Below, piece after piece: positions 17,116 to 27,283 of a stretch of DNA of 64,000 nt (within the stretch, counting starts at the first letter, position 1; each line of letters begins with the position of its first letter). The stretch spans positions 28,607-92,606 of the forward strand of contig CAKVLQ010000005.1 of assembly GCA_934757845.1 (NCBI GenBank). The letters are read 5' to 3'. Source of the DNA: an uncultured Clostridia bacterium (GTDB lineage Bacteria > Bacillota > Clostridia > Christensenellales > UBA1242). The notes beneath the pieces are model-generated. The model worked only from the letters and a program-made list of their open reading frames with translations, did no database searches and had not been told where the DNA came from. The translations under genes were made by a program, and so were the position numbers.

Positions 17116-19299
17116 ATGACCGAAAAACCAAAAAAACAGACTAATTGGATATTTTATGCAATTATTTTATGCTTAATTGCGTTTGTAGTGTTCTTAAGTT
17201 TTAAAGGACCAAATATTAAAGAAATAAAATATAACGATTTCACTTCACAGGTTGAAAGTGGCGAAAAGGTTGTTAGCGACATAAAAATTGTTGGTTCAAC
17301 AGTTTATGTTAGATATGAAGGAAGCAAAATAACTGACGAAAAGTTTGCAAAAGACAATATTGGTGATGTTTATTTTGTTGTAAGCACCAATGCGGGAATG
17401 TCAAAACTTGAAGATTTTGTTCAAAACTATAATAATGGCGAACTTCCAAGTCAAGGCGGGGTTGCACCAGAAGTTAGCAAACAAATCAAAAAATCTTATG
17501 GCGTTGTTCAAGAAAGTGTTATTTCAAAACTTCTTCCATATTTGTCAATAGGAATTATGCTTGTTATTGCATTTTTGATTGTAAAATCGGTTTTAGATGC
17601 AAACAGCAAAAATATGGCTTTTGGAAAAAGCAGAGCAAGAAATGTTGAACGAAGCAAAGTTAAATTTGCCGATGTTGCAGGAAGCGAAGAAGAAAAAGAA
17701 GAACTAAAAGAAATTGTTGACTTTTTGAAAAATCCACGAAAATACACCGAACTTGGTGCAAGAATTCCAAAAGGAGTTTTGCTTGTTGGTCCTCCAGGAA
17801 CAGGAAAGACCTTGCTTGCAAAAGCAATAGCGGGAGAATGTAATGCCCCATTCTTCTCAATTTCGGGTTCAGATTTTGTTGAAATGTATGTTGGTGTTGG
17901 TGCAAGCCGTGTTAGAGATTTGTTTGACCAGGCAAAGAGAAGTGCTCCGTGCATTGTGTTTATAGACGAAATTGATGCGGTTGGGCGTCAGCGTGGTGCT
18001 GGTCTTGGTGGCGGAAACGATGAACGAGAACAAACTTTAAATCAACTTCTTGTTCAAATGGACGGATTTGAAGCCAATGAAGGAATTATTGTTATTGCTG
18101 CAACAAACAGACCTGATGTTTTAGACCCAGCATTGTTAAGACCAGGCAGATTTGACAGACAAGTTTATATAAATATGCCAGATGTTAAAGGCAGAGAAAA
18201 AATATTGCAAGTTCACGCACGAAACAAAAAATTTGCTGACGATGTTGATTTGGAAAACATTGCAAAATTAACAACAGGTTTTAGTGGTGCTGACCTTGAA
18301 AATTTATTAAACGAAGCCGCAATTTTGGCAGGCAGAGATAATCGTGTTAAAATTAACATGATAGACATTCAAGAAGCGGTTAACAAAGTTATTATGGGTC
18401 CACAAAAGAAAAGTCGTGTTATGACCGAGCGTGATCGAGAAATAACCGCTATTCATGAAAGTGGGCACGCAATTTTGCACCGAGTTTTGAAATATTGTGA
18501 TGGTGTTCAAGAAGTTTCAATCATTCCAAGAGGGCTTGCTGGTGGTTATACATTATCAAGACCTGACACTGACGATAACTATGCAACTTACAACAAACTA
18601 AACGATATGATTGCTTCGTTTATGGGTGGACGAGTTGCCGAAGGAATTAAGTTTGGCGACATAACAACTGGTGCGTCAAATGATATTGAACAAGCAACAA
18701 AAATTGCCAGAAAAATGGTAACTGAATTTGGTATGAGTGCCGACCTTAAATTTATTAACCTTGGTTCTTCAACCGAAGTGTTCATTGGCAGAGATTATCA
18801 AAATCAAGTTATGTATTCTGATGACACAGCCAAAAAAATTGACGAAGAAGTTTTGAAAATTTTAAACTATAACTATGACCGAGTTGAAAAGATTTTGAAA
18901 GAAAACTGGGATAAAGTTGAAAGTTTGGCTAGTTTGCTTCTTCAAAAGAATGTTGCATACAAAGAAGAACTTGATGCAATTATGCAAGGCAAAAGTGTTA
19001 AACAAATTATCATTAACATGAATAGACGAGAAAACAAGAAAAAACGCCAACAACAAAAAGAAAGAGAAGAAAAAATAATTCAAGAGCAAAAAAGGCTTGA
19101 AGAAATTAAACTTCGAACATTGGAAGCGTTGAAACAAGAAGGATTGATTGTTGAAAAAGAAATTAAAAATAATGAAAACAAAAAAGAGATAATCAAACCT
19201 GAAACTGAAAAATCAAAAACTGAAAAAGATTATTCAAAAACTTTGAAAGTTGAAAATGATATTGAAGTTGATAATAAAAACAAACCAAAAAATGATTAA
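17116..19299 (+). CDS. ftsH: ATP-dependent zinc metalloprotease FtsH
   Basis: The 727-aa protein is a membrane-bound AAA+ protease that extracts and degrades membrane and regulatory proteins. It has two N-terminal membrane helices (about 12-30 and 137-157) around an extracytoplasmic domain, Walker A GPPGTGKT (225-232), Walker [16 protein letters not shown], the second-region-of-homology arginines (RPGRFDRQ), and the zinc site HESGH (447-451) in the protease domain. The C-terminal 100 residues are an added Lys/Glu/Gln-rich extension ([17 protein letters not shown]...), longer than typical and probably coiled-coil or disordered. The start ATG at 17116 follows AGGAG. An upstream in-frame start lies before this ribosome site. 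Confidence 0.97.
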   Translation: MTEKPKKQTNWIFYAIILCLIAFVVFLSFKGPNIKEIKYNDFTSQVESGEKVVSDIKIVGSTVYVRYEGSKITDEKFAKDNIGDVYFVVSTNAGMSKLEDFVQNYNNGELPSQGGVAPEVSKQIKKSYGVVQESVISKLLPYLSIGIMLVIAFLIVKSVLDANSKNMAFGKSRARNVERSKVKFADVAGSEEEKEELKEIVDFLKNPRKYTELGARIPKGVLLVGPPGTGKTLLAKAIAGECNAPFFSISGSDFVEMYVGVGASRVRDLFDQAKRSAPCIVFIDEIDAVGRQRGAGLGGGNDEREQTLNQLLVQMDGFEANEGIIVIAATNRPDVLDPALLRPGRFDRQVYINMPDVKGREKILQVHARNKKFADDVDLENIAKLTTGFSGADLENLLNEAAILAGRDNRVKINMIDIQEAVNKVIMGPQKKSRVMTERDREITAIHESGHAILHRVLKYCDGVQEVSIIPRGLAGGYTLSRPDTDDNYATYNKLNDMIASFMGGRVAEGIKFGDITTGASNDIEQATKIARKMVTEFGMSADLKFINLGSSTEVFIGRDYQNQVMYSDDTAKKIDEEVLKILNYNYDRVEKILKENWDKVESLASLLLQKNVAYKEELDAIMQGKSVKQIIINMNRRENKKKRQQQKEREEKIIQEQKRLEEIKLRTLEALKQEGLIVEKEIKNNENKKEIIKPETEKSKTEKDYSKTLKVENDIEVDNKNKPKND

Positions 19300-19304
19300 T
19301 TTTG

Positions 19305-19333
19305 TTGACTAAATAAAAAAAATTGCTTATACT
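19305..19333 (+). promoter_or_regulatory. Promoter of the lipoprotein gene at 19354
   Basis: TTGACT (19305-19310), 17-bp spacer, TATACT (19328-19333), directly after the ftsH stop. It is followed by TAGGAG and the ATG. Confidence 0.75.
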
Positions 19334-19353
19334 ATTATTTACTAGGAGATAAT

Positions 19354-19929
19354 ATGAAAAAAGTTTTATCAATCGTGGCTTTATGTTTAATAGGAATTTT
19401 GGCAGGAACAATTATTGTTTTATCTTGCGTTAACAAAGATTTTAATCTTAACCTTCAAAATCCTGATTTTGTTGAGGTTTGGATTAATTCGTCAACAGAC
19501 AGAAAAACCTTTGAAAAAGACGATAGTTATGCCGAAAACAAAGAAATATATAATGAAATTATGAATTTGTATAACGAAAGTTTTAAACAAAAACTTATGA
19601 GTTCGCTTTTTAATGGAACTATTGGCGAAAAAGCCGTTATAAAAAATTGGGGATATAACAAAAGCACAACAAGTGTAACAAATAGTGGAACTTGGCTTGT
19701 GTTTGGTTATAATGACACTCAAACATTAAAAGTTAACGGAAAAGATTATACTGATAACACATCAAATTCAAAAAATTATAAAAAATTATATATTCAAGTT
19801 AAAAACAGTGATAATATGACAACATTTGATATTTATGTTCAAAAAGACGGCACTACAAATTCTTACTATTATTACACTGCAAGGGCTAAACAAGCAAACT
19901 TGTATAAATATCTTAACGAAAAAATATAA
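19354..19929 (+). CDS. Putative lipoprotein, function unknown
   Basis: The 191-aa protein has a signal peptide with an LSC-type lipobox (cysteine 25 in IIVLSCVNKD), so it is likely lipid-anchored outside the cell, although an uncleaved anchor cannot be excluded. The mature part is polar and beta-strand-like (TSVTNSGTWLVFGYNDTQTL, KLYIQVKNSDNMTTFDIYVQ). No family is recognised. It has its own promoter, ribosome site and terminator. Function unknown. Confidence 0.72.
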   Translation: MKKVLSIVALCLIGILAGTIIVLSCVNKDFNLNLQNPDFVEVWINSSTDRKTFEKDDSYAENKEIYNEIMNLYNESFKQKLMSSLFNGTIGEKAVIKNWGYNKSTTSVTNSGTWLVFGYNDTQTLKVNGKDYTDNTSNSKNYKKLYIQVKNSDNMTTFDIYVQKDGTTNSYYYYTARAKQANLYKYLNEKI

Positions 19930-19938
19930 TTAATTAAA

Positions 19939-19970
19939 AAAATCAATGCAAAACTGTGTTGATTTTTTTT
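19939..19970 (+). terminator. Terminator overlapping the nth promoter
   Basis: AATCAATGCA / TGTGTTGATT (with G-T pairs) around AAAC, followed by eight or more T. The -35-like TTGATT of the next gene lies inside its 3' arm. Confidence 0.75.
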
Positions 19971-19991
19971 TATTTTTGATATAATTATTAT

Positions 19992-20621
19992 GTGAACGAA
20001 AAATGCGAAAATATTTTTGAATATCTTAAAAGTTTGTTTGGAAAACCAAAGTGTGAACTTGAATACAGTTCGGTTTTTGAACTTTTGGTGGCAGTTATTT
20101 TGTCTGCCCAGTGCACCGATAAACGAGTGAATATTGTAACCAAAGAATTGTTTAAAGAATATAAAACTCCACAAGACTATTTGAAATTATCAAACGCTGA
20201 ACTTGAACAAAAAATTCATTCTTGCGGATTTTATAAAAACAAAGCAAAAAGTATACTTTTGATGAGCAAAGACATTGTGGAGAAATTTAATGGCGAAGTT
20301 CCAAGCGATATTGAAAGTTTAACAGAACTTTCGGGCGTTGGAAGAAAAACAGCCAATGTGGTTTTAAGCGAAGGTTTCAAAAAGCCTGCTATTGCAGTTG
20401 ACACTCATGTGTTTAGGGTGAGCCACCGACTTAAACTATCTAATGGAAACACACCAGAAAAAGTTGAAGCCGATTTGCAAAAGTTGTTTAACAAAAATTT
20501 GTGGAGTGATTTGCATCAATATTTGGTTTTGTTTGGAAGATATTATTGCAAAAGTCAAAAGCCACTTTGTAATGATTGTGGGCTAAAAAATTATTGTAAG
20601 TTTTATAAGGAGAATTTTTAG
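19992..20621 (+). CDS. nth: Endonuclease III (DNA glycosylase/AP lyase)
   Basis: The 209-aa base-excision-repair enzyme removes oxidised pyrimidines. It shows the helix-hairpin-helix LSGVGRKTAN (113-122) with catalytic Lys119, Asp137 in AVDTHVFRVSHRL, and the iron-sulphur loop Cys186-x6-Cys193-x2-Cys196-x5-Cys202. The start is GTG at 19992, 6 nt after a TATAAT box (19980-19985) and without a ribosome site, so this is another likely leaderless message and an unusual GTG one. The stop is immediately followed by the obg ATG, so the two genes form an operon. Confidence 0.95.
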   Translation: MNEKCENIFEYLKSLFGKPKCELEYSSVFELLVAVILSAQCTDKRVNIVTKELFKEYKTPQDYLKLSNAELEQKIHSCGFYKNKAKSILLMSKDIVEKFNGEVPSDIESLTELSGVGRKTANVVLSEGFKKPAIAVDTHVFRVSHRLKLSNGNTPEKVEADLQKLFNKNLWSDLHQYLVLFGRYYCKSQKPLCNDCGLKNYCKFYKENF

Positions 20622-21896
20622 ATGTTTGTTGACAAAACAAGAATATACATAAAAGCGGGAAATGGCGGTGATGGAAAGGTTAATTTTTATCGTGATACTT
20701 TAACCATGCATGGAGGTCCTGACGGGGGCGATGGCGGAAAAGGTGGCGATATTGTGCTTTGTGGTGATGAAGGATTAAACAACCTTGTTGATTTTTATTA
20801 TACAAAACACTATAAGGCAGAAAATGGAACAAATGGCGGAAGTAGCAATGCCTATGGAAAAAGCGGTGAAGATTTGGTTTTAAAAGTTCCTTGCGGAACG
20901 GTGGTTAGAGATGCTGAAACTGGAAAAGTTATTGCCGACATAACAAAACATGGTCAAAAACAAATTATTTTGCGTGGCGGACTTGGCGGAAGGGGAAACT
21001 CTAAATTTGCAAATTCAAGGCGTCAAAGTCCAACTTTCAGTGAAACAGGCGAAAAAACAAAAGAATATGCAATAGACCTTGAATTAAAAACGATTGCCGA
21101 TGTTGGTTTGATTGGCTTTCCAAGTGTTGGCAAAAGCAAAATTTTGAGTGTTTTGACAAGTGCAAAACCAAAAATTGCAGCATATCATTTCACAACTTTG
21201 TCTCCAAATTTGGGTGTTGTAAAATATTATAACAATAGTTTTATTATTGCCGATATTCCGGGGATAATTGAAGGGGCAAGTGAAGGCAAAGGTCTTGGGC
21301 TTGAATTTTTGAAACATATTGAAAGAACACGAATTTTGCTTCACATAATTGATATTGCAGGGGTAGACGGCAGAGATCCAGTGGAAGATTTTGTTGTTAT
21401 TAACTCGGAACTTAAAAAATATAATCAAGAAGTGGCAAATGCTCCACAAATTATTGTTTTAAACAAAATGGATTTGATTTTTGACGACCAGCAAAAAGCA
21501 AAAGTTGAAGAATTTAAAAACAAATATGGAAAAGATTATAAAATTATTGAATTTTCGGCAGCAACAAGGCAAGGTGTTGACGAACTTTTGAATGCGGTGA
21601 TTAATGAAATCTCAAAACTTCCACCAAAAGAAATTGAACCTGTTGAAGTTTATGAACTTGACAAGCGAGATTACACATCGGTTGATATTTCAAGAGATGA
21701 CGAAGGAAGATTTGTTGTTAGTGGCGGATTGATTGATAAAATGAGCAGGGGAATTATTTTGTCAGACCCAGAGAGTTTTGCTTATTTTCAACGAAGGCTT
21801 AAACAAAACGGAATTATTGACAAACTTTTGGAAAAAGGTCTTAAAGAAGGCGACACAGTTAAAATTGGCGTGTATGAATTTGAATATTTTGAATAA
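20622..21896 (+). CDS. obg: GTPase Obg/CgtA
   Basis: The 424-aa ribosome-associated GTPase acts in 50S assembly and stress control. It has a glycine-rich Obg fold (1-158, GNGGDGKVNFYRD, GPDGGDGGKGGDI), G1 GFPSVGKS (165-172, followed by K where T is usual), TTLSPNLG, G3 DIPG (211-214), G4 NKMD (281-284), and a C-terminal OCT domain (about 345-424). Translation is coupled to nth: AAGGAG lies in the last nth codons and the ATG directly follows its stop. It ends at a hairpin terminator. Confidence 0.96.
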   Translation: MFVDKTRIYIKAGNGGDGKVNFYRDTLTMHGGPDGGDGGKGGDIVLCGDEGLNNLVDFYYTKHYKAENGTNGGSSNAYGKSGEDLVLKVPCGTVVRDAETGKVIADITKHGQKQIILRGGLGGRGNSKFANSRRQSPTFSETGEKTKEYAIDLELKTIADVGLIGFPSVGKSKILSVLTSAKPKIAAYHFTTLSPNLGVVKYYNNSFIIADIPGIIEGASEGKGLGLEFLKHIERTRILLHIIDIAGVDGRDPVEDFVVINSELKKYNQEVANAPQIIVLNKMDLIFDDQQKAKVEEFKNKYGKDYKIIEFSAATRQGVDELLNAVINEISKLPPKEIEPVEVYELDKRDYTSVDISRDDEGRFVVSGGLIDKMSRGIILSDPESFAYFQRRLKQNGIIDKLLEKGLKEGDTVKIGVYEFEYFE

Positions 21897-21920
21897 AATG
21901 GCTGAATTGGCCATTTTTTT
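21895..21920 (+). terminator. Terminator after obg
   Basis: AATGGC / GCCATT stem and T run, starting at the obg stop codon. Confidence 0.82.
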
Positions 21921-21925
21921 ATATC

Positions 21926-21954
21926 TTGACATTAATATTAAAAAGGTGTATAGT
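21926..21954 (+). promoter_or_regulatory. Promoter of the antiporter gene
   Basis: TTGACA (21926-21931), 17-bp spacer, TATAGT (21949-21954). It begins within 10 nt of the previous terminator. Confidence 0.8.
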
Positions 21955-22023
21955 GATTATACACATTTTTTTATTATTAATATAATAAAATAACAATAAA
22001 ATTAACAGCAAAAGGAGTTTTAA

Positions 22024-23646
22024 ATGACATTTCTTTATTCGGGTCTTAACAATTTTTATGCGTCTTTAAGCGACACTTCAACAATTTTATTGTCGCTTGC
22101 CATAATTCTTTTTGCGGGCTTTGGAGTTTCAAGACTGACAAAACTTTTAAAACTTCCAAATGTGAGTGGTTATATTATCGCAGGCATTTTGATTGGACCT
22201 TTTGTTTTAAAACTTGTTCCTGAAAATGTTATAACTTCAATGGGATTTGTGTCGGACATTGCTCTTGCGTTTATTGCTTTTGGTGTTGGAAAGTTTTTTA
22301 AAAAAGATATTTTGAAACAAACTGGCGGGAAAGTTATTGTTATAACAATTCTTGAAGCCTTGCTTGCAGGAATATTGGTTACACTTTCAATGAAATTAAT
22401 TTTCAACTTGTCTTGGAATTTTTCGTTAATTTTGGGTGCAATAGCAACGGCAACAGCACCAGCAAGCACTATGATGACAATAAATCAATATAAAGCAAAA
22501 GGTGATTTTGTTAACACCCTTTTGCAAGTTGTTGCTCTTGACGATGTTGTTTGTTTGCTTGCGTTCAGTTTGGCAACTGCATTAATTTCGGGTGCAGAAA
22601 CAGGAAGTGCAAATGCTCTTAACATTATTCTTCCAATAATATATAACCTTGCTTCAATAATTGTTGGCTTTGTTTTTGGTTTTGTTTTAAGCAAATTAGT
22701 GGCAAAAAGGGGTCAAAATAACCGATTAATCATTGTGGTGGCAATGTTGCTTACCTTGGCGGGTTTGTGCGGAATTGTTAATGTTTCTCCGCTTTTAGGG
22801 TGCATGGTGTTTGGTGCAACATATATAAATTTAACAAACGATAAAGAACTTTACACAAACATAAGCAATTTCACGCCACCAATCATGGCAATTTTCTTTG
22901 TTGTTAGTGGAATGAATTTGAACTTAAATTCGTTTGCGGTTGCGGGTGTGATTGGAATAACTTATTTTATTATAAGAATTGTTGGAAAATATTTTGGTGC
23001 TTATTTTGGCTGTTTGATAACCAAAAAAGACAAAAAAACTCGAAACTATTTGGGGCTAGCGTTAATTCCGCAAGCGGGTGTTGCGATAGGTTTAGCGTTT
23101 TTGGGGCAACGATTGCTTCCACAAGATATGGGCGATTTACTTATAACAATAATTTTGTCATCTTCTGTGATGTATGAGTTGATTGGTCCTGCGTGTGCAA
23201 AAGCATCATTATTTTTGTCAGGAACGATTAAAAGTGATAAAAGCAAAAAACATAAGCAAAAAGATATTGAGCCTAGTCAAGAAAATTATGTGCCTAATAA
23301 ACAGTGCGAGAATGCTGAAAATGATATTTTGGACCTTGGCAAAAAAACGGACGCCGACTTTTTGCTTCAAGGAATTGATGAAGGCGAGCACAACAATGAA
23401 TGTTGCGTTGAGTGTAAAGAACTTAATATTATAAATATCGAAACAGATGATACGATTAAAAATGAAAATACCAACCCAGCAAACAACGATAAAAGTGAAA
23501 GTTTAGATTTAAAAATTAAAGAAGAAAACCAAAAACAAATTACAAAAGATATTGAAGATAAACTTAACTTAAATGACAATAACCAAACATTTGATTTTAA
23601 CAATGAAGAAAATGTTGAAGAAATTGATAAAAAAGGAGATAAATAA
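22024..23646 (+). CDS. CPA2-family cation:proton antiporter
   Basis: The 540-aa protein has about 12-13 membrane helices in residues 18-400. The sodium/hydrogen exchanger fold is seen in KLLKLPNVSGYIIAGILIGPFVLK near the start, the unwound-helix region with paired acids (LLQVVALDDVVCLLAFSLA, about 165-183) and the RNYLGLALIPQAGVAIGLAFLGQ segment (about 340). The family exchanges K+ or Na+ for H+ at the membrane. No RCK/TrkA domain is attached. Instead residues about 405-540 form an acidic, N/D/E/K-rich, disordered-looking cytoplasmic tail. It has AAAAGGAG, its own promoter and its own terminator. Cation specificity is not readable. Confidence 0.88.
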   Translation: MTFLYSGLNNFYASLSDTSTILLSLAIILFAGFGVSRLTKLLKLPNVSGYIIAGILIGPFVLKLVPENVITSMGFVSDIALAFIAFGVGKFFKKDILKQTGGKVIVITILEALLAGILVTLSMKLIFNLSWNFSLILGAIATATAPASTMMTINQYKAKGDFVNTLLQVVALDDVVCLLAFSLATALISGAETGSANALNIILPIIYNLASIIVGFVFGFVLSKLVAKRGQNNRLIIVVAMLLTLAGLCGIVNVSPLLGCMVFGATYINLTNDKELYTNISNFTPPIMAIFFVVSGMNLNLNSFAVAGVIGITYFIIRIVGKYFGAYFGCLITKKDKKTRNYLGLALIPQAGVAIGLAFLGQRLLPQDMGDLLITIILSSSVMYELIGPACAKASLFLSGTIKSDKSKKHKQKDIEPSQENYVPNKQCENAENDILDLGKKTDADFLLQGIDEGEHNNECCVECKELNIINIETDDTIKNENTNPANNDKSESLDLKIKEENQKQITKDIEDKLNLNDNNQTFDFNNEENVEEIDKKGDK

Positions 23647-23704
23647 AAATACCATAAAAAATAATATTAATTAAATTTATTGTTTTAAAAAAATCTTAAT
23701 TTTT

Positions 23705-23734
23705 AAAAAAGTGGCAAAAATATGCCACTTTTTT
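23705..23734. terminator. Bidirectional terminator between the antiporter and mnmG
   Basis: AAAAGTGGCA / TGCCACTTTT around 6 nt, with A and T runs on both sides. It serves convergent genes. Confidence 0.85.
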
Positions 23735-23850
23735 GTTATTTTGTTATGATTTTGCTTTTGAATTATCAAAATATTTAATTAAATTCATGACAATTTTTTT
23801 GTCTAAAGATATTTTTTAAGAATGAAATTTAATGTAAAACATGATTAAAT

Positions 23851-25710
23851 TTAATTAAGTTTTGTTTTTAAATAAATTATTAAAACATTAATATCTGCTG
23901 GGCTTATTCCACTAATTCTTGATGCTTGACCAATGTTTAACGGTTTAATTTCGTTAAGTTTTTGAATGGCTTCAAGCCTTAATCCTTTAATTTGGTTATA
24001 ATCAAAATTGTTTGGAAGAACCATGCTTTCTTGTTTTTTCAAACTTTCAATTTGTTCTTCTTGTTTTTTAATATATCCTTCATATTTAATTATTGTGTTA
24101 ACTTCGTTTATAACGCTTTTTGGATAATTTAAAAACACACCAAAATAGTTGCAAATATCAATTAAGTTTATGTTGTTTCGTTTTATCAAATTATAATAAC
24201 TTATCGAACCTATAACTTCATTCTCATTAAATTTTTTTAAAAACGGATTGACAATTTCAGGCTTGATTGTTGAAGATAATTCTTTTGTTAAATTTTCAAT
24301 ATTTTGTTTTTTTGCTAAAAATATTTCATATCTTTCGTCTGTAACTAGCCCTGCTTTTCTTCCCAGTTCTGTAAGTCTTAAATCGGCATTATCTTGCCTT
24401 AATAATAAACGATATTCCGCTCTTGAAGTCATCATTCGGTAAGGTTCATTTGTGCCTTTTGTTACCAAATCATCAATCAAAACCCCAATATAAGCATCGC
24501 TTCGGCTTAAAATTAAAGGCTCTTTTCCACGAAGTTTTAAACTTGCATTAATTCCTGCCATCAAACCTTGTGCGGCGGCTTCTTCATAGCCACTTGTTCC
24601 ATTAACTTGACCAGCAAAATAAAGACCTTCAACATTTTTGTATTCAAGCGATGGCAAAAGTTGCAAACTATTTATGCAGTCATATTCAATAGCATAAGCA
24701 TCACGCATAATGTGAGCATTTTCAAAGCCAACCAAACTGTGAAGCATTTGCTCTTGAAGATAAACTGGTGCACTTGTTGAAAAACCTTGCATATAAACTT
24801 CTTTTGTTGAAAGAGATTCGGGTTCAACAAAAAGTTGATGTCGGTCTTTGTCTTTAAATCTCATAATTTTTGTTTCAATAGATGGGCAATATCTTGGACC
24901 AATTCCAACAATTTCGCCCGAATACATTGGGAATTTTTCAAGATTGTTTTTTATAAGTTCGTGCGTGGTTTGATTTGTGTAGGCAAGATAGCAATCACGA
25001 ACATTGTTTGGCTTGATATTTTCATTTAAAAATGAAAAATTTTGAATATCGTCTTCGCCTTTTTGAATTTCAAGCTTTGAAAAATCAATGGTGTCTGAAT
25101 GAACACGCATAGGAGTTCCAGTTTTAAATCGCCTTATTTCAAGACCCAAATCTATCAAACTTTGCGTAAAGTTATTGCTTGCTTGAAAGCCGTTTGGACC
25201 AACATAGTCTATAAAATCTCCAACAAAAATTTTGCTTTTCAAATAAACACCAGTGCAAACAACTATTGCTTTGCATAAAAATTCTTCATTTTTTGTTGTA
25301 ATAAGCCCACAAATTTTGCCGTTAGTTGTTAAAATTTTGCTTGCTTCTGCTTGTTTAATAAACAAATTTTTCGTGTTTTCAAGCGTTTGTTTCATGTTTT
25401 GATGATACAAATTTTTGTCGGTTTGAGCCCTTAAACTTTGAACAGCGACTCCTTTTCCACGATTAAGCATTCGAAGTTGGATTGTTGATTTGTCGGCATT
25501 TAGCCCCATTTCGCCACCCAAAGCATCAATTTCGCCAACAAGTTGACCTTTGCTTGTGCCACCAATAGAAGGGTTGCACGCCAAAAAACCTATTGAATCT
25601 AGGTTTAAAGTTAAAAGCAAAGTTTTGTTTCCAGTTCGGGCAAGAGATAGTGCGGCTTCGCATCCAGCGTGCCCAGCACCTATTACTATTGCGTCATATT
25701 CTTTTGTCAT
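23851..25710 (-). CDS. mnmG: tRNA uridine 5-carboxymethylaminomethyl modification enzyme MnmG (GidA)
   Basis: The 619-aa FAD protein works with MnmE to modify wobble uridine-34 of several tRNAs. It starts MTKEYDAIVIGAGHAGCEAA with the dinucleotide-binding GxGxxG. Signatures FLACNPSIGGTSKGQLVGEIDALGG and YFAGQVNGTSGYEEAAAQGLMAGINA follow, then the helical C-terminal MnmE/tRNA-binding domain ending SRISGISPADINVLIIYLK. I start at 25710, after AAGGAAC. A 51-codon in-frame extension upstream is low-complexity K/N/I sequence and probably noncoding. It lies 217 bp downstream of mnmE on the same strand, the common mnmE-mnmG order. Confidence 0.96.
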   Translation of the reverse strand: MTKEYDAIVIGAGHAGCEAALSLARTGNKTLLLTLNLDSIGFLACNPSIGGTSKGQLVGEIDALGGEMGLNADKSTIQLRMLNRGKGVAVQSLRAQTDKNLYHQNMKQTLENTKNLFIKQAEASKILTTNGKICGLITTKNEEFLCKAIVVCTGVYLKSKIFVGDFIDYVGPNGFQASNNFTQSLIDLGLEIRRFKTGTPMRVHSDTIDFSKLEIQKGEDDIQNFSFLNENIKPNNVRDCYLAYTNQTTHELIKNNLEKFPMYSGEIVGIGPRYCPSIETKIMRFKDKDRHQLFVEPESLSTKEVYMQGFSTSAPVYLQEQMLHSLVGFENAHIMRDAYAIEYDCINSLQLLPSLEYKNVEGLYFAGQVNGTSGYEEAAAQGLMAGINASLKLRGKEPLILSRSDAYIGVLIDDLVTKGTNEPYRMMTSRAEYRLLLRQDNADLRLTELGRKAGLVTDERYEIFLAKKQNIENLTKELSSTIKPEIVNPFLKKFNENEVIGSISYYNLIKRNNINLIDICNYFGVFLNYPKSVINEVNTIIKYEGYIKKQEEQIESLKKQESMVLPNNFDYNQIKGLRLEAIQKLNEIKPLNIGQASRISGISPADINVLIIYLKTKLN

Positions 25711-25927
25711 AATTAGTTCCTTATATATTAAAATTTTTATTATTTTTTCACATAAATTTAAGATAAATTTTTTATTAATTTTGTCATTTTTTTTGCACTT
25801 TTTTAAGTGATTTTTATATAAAATTTTTGCTAAATTTTGCATTTTTTTTTTAAACAAAATCAATTATTTTTTTTGCTTAAATTTTCAATTTTTTTGTTTA
25901 AGATTTAGGCGGTTTTTTACTAAAAAA

Positions 25928-27277
25928 TTATTTTCCCAAACAAAATTTTTCAAAAATTCGGTCAATAATTTTTTCACTACTTGTTTCGCCAGTAATCTCG
26001 CCAAGGTGGTTATAGCATGAAGATAAATCAATAGATAAAAGTTCCAAACTTTGTGTGAATTTTAGTGTGTTTAGTGCGTCTTTAAGGCTATTTTCGGCAT
26101 TTTCTAGTGCATTTTTGTGTCTAATATTGGTTATTAGCCCTGCATTTCCAATAATGTTTTTGCCAATAATTTCATCAAAAATTGCTTGTTTTAATGCGTT
26201 GATATTAACATTATTTGTAGTTGAAGTTTCAACTATTTTTGTGCCACTTGCGTTAAGCAAATTAATGTTAAAATCGCCGTTTTTGGCGTCAATTTTGTTA
26301 ATAACAATTATTTTTTTGTTTTTTATTTGGTTAAAAAGTTCAATTTCTTCATTTGTTAATTTTCGAGAGCAGTCAACAACAAACAAAACAAGGTCGGCAC
26401 CCGATTGCTTTTGTTTTGCTTTTTCAATCCCAATTTGTTCAACTGCGTTTGAACTTTTTCTTATTCCTGCCGTGTCTATCAAATTAACTTTAACGCCGTT
26501 ATAAACATAACCTTCTTCAATAACATCTCGGGTTGTTCCTGCAATGTTTGTAACAATCGCTCTATCAAAGCCAAGAAGGCTGTTCATTAAACTGCTTTTT
26601 CCAACATTCGGTGCACCCAAAATTGCAATGTTTATTCCGTTTTTTATTATCATACCTGTTTTGCTGGTGTTTTTTATTTCAATAATTTCGTTTAATAAAG
26701 TCGTTATTTTTTGTTCAAACTTTTCAAGGGTTGTATATTCAATATCGTGTTCGGGATAGTCTAAACTCACTTCAAGTTCTGCTAATATATCAGTCAAAAC
26801 GCTTTGCTTTTGTTTTATTAGTTTTGAAAGTTCACCACTCATCAAATTGTATCCGGCTTTAAGTTGGCTTTCGCTTTCGGCATTAATCATGTCAATAACG
26901 CCTTCGGCCTTGTCTAGTGAAAGTTTTCCGTTTAAAAACGCGCGTTTTGTAAACTCTCCGTTTTCGGCAAGACTTGCACCATTATCTAAAAGGGCTTTTA
27001 GAATTTCTTGGGTTATATAAATGCCCCCATGGCATTGAATTTCAATAATATCTTCGCCTGTGTATGAAAAAGGTGCTTTAAAGAACACAACCAAAACTTC
27101 ATCGCAAAAATCATTGGTTTTTATAGTTTTTAAAAGCATTTTTCTGGGTTCGGGAAAAACGAGTGGTTTTTCCAAAATTTTGTTAACAATATTAACGCTT
27201 TCTTTGCCTGAAAGCCTTATAACACTTATTCCACCAACACCTATTGGGGTTGAAATTGCACAAATAGTTTTTTCCAT
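25928..27277 (-). CDS. mnmE: tRNA modification GTPase MnmE (TrmE)
   Basis: The 449-aa GTPase partners MnmG in wobble-uridine modification. It has an N-terminal folate-binding domain (IGVGGISVIRLSG, ECHGG-type FDIIEIQCHGG), an inserted G domain with G1 GAPNVGKS (221-228), TTRDVIEE, DTAG and NKID, and the family's invariant C-terminal C-x-G-K (CLGK, 446-449). The ATG at 27277 is 6 nt after TATAAT with no ribosome site, so a leaderless message is likely even for this housekeeping gene. Confidence 0.96.
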   Translation of the reverse strand: MEKTICAISTPIGVGGISVIRLSGKESVNIVNKILEKPLVFPEPRKMLLKTIKTNDFCDEVLVVFFKAPFSYTGEDIIEIQCHGGIYITQEILKALLDNGASLAENGEFTKRAFLNGKLSLDKAEGVIDMINAESESQLKAGYNLMSGELSKLIKQKQSVLTDILAELEVSLDYPEHDIEYTTLEKFEQKITTLLNEIIEIKNTSKTGMIIKNGINIAILGAPNVGKSSLMNSLLGFDRAIVTNIAGTTRDVIEEGYVYNGVKVNLIDTAGIRKSSNAVEQIGIEKAKQKQSGADLVLFVVDCSRKLTNEEIELFNQIKNKKIIVINKIDAKNGDFNINLLNASGTKIVETSTTNNVNINALKQAIFDEIIGKNIIGNAGLITNIRHKNALENAENSLKDALNTLKFTQSLELLSIDLSSCYNHLGEITGETSSEKIIDRIFEKFCLGK

Positions 27278-27283
27278 AATTAA

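Noticed and set aside
17508..17954. Long open frames antisense to ftsH, and similar antisense frames across obg, the antiporter and mnmE
   Set aside because: They are shadows of strongly conserved genes on the other strand, with no ribosome sites and no family resemblance.
25711..25863. N-terminal 51-codon extension of mnmG
   Set aside because: It is low-complexity Lys/Asn/Ile sequence without homology. MTKEYDAIVIGAGHAG is the normal start and has AAGGAAC upstream.
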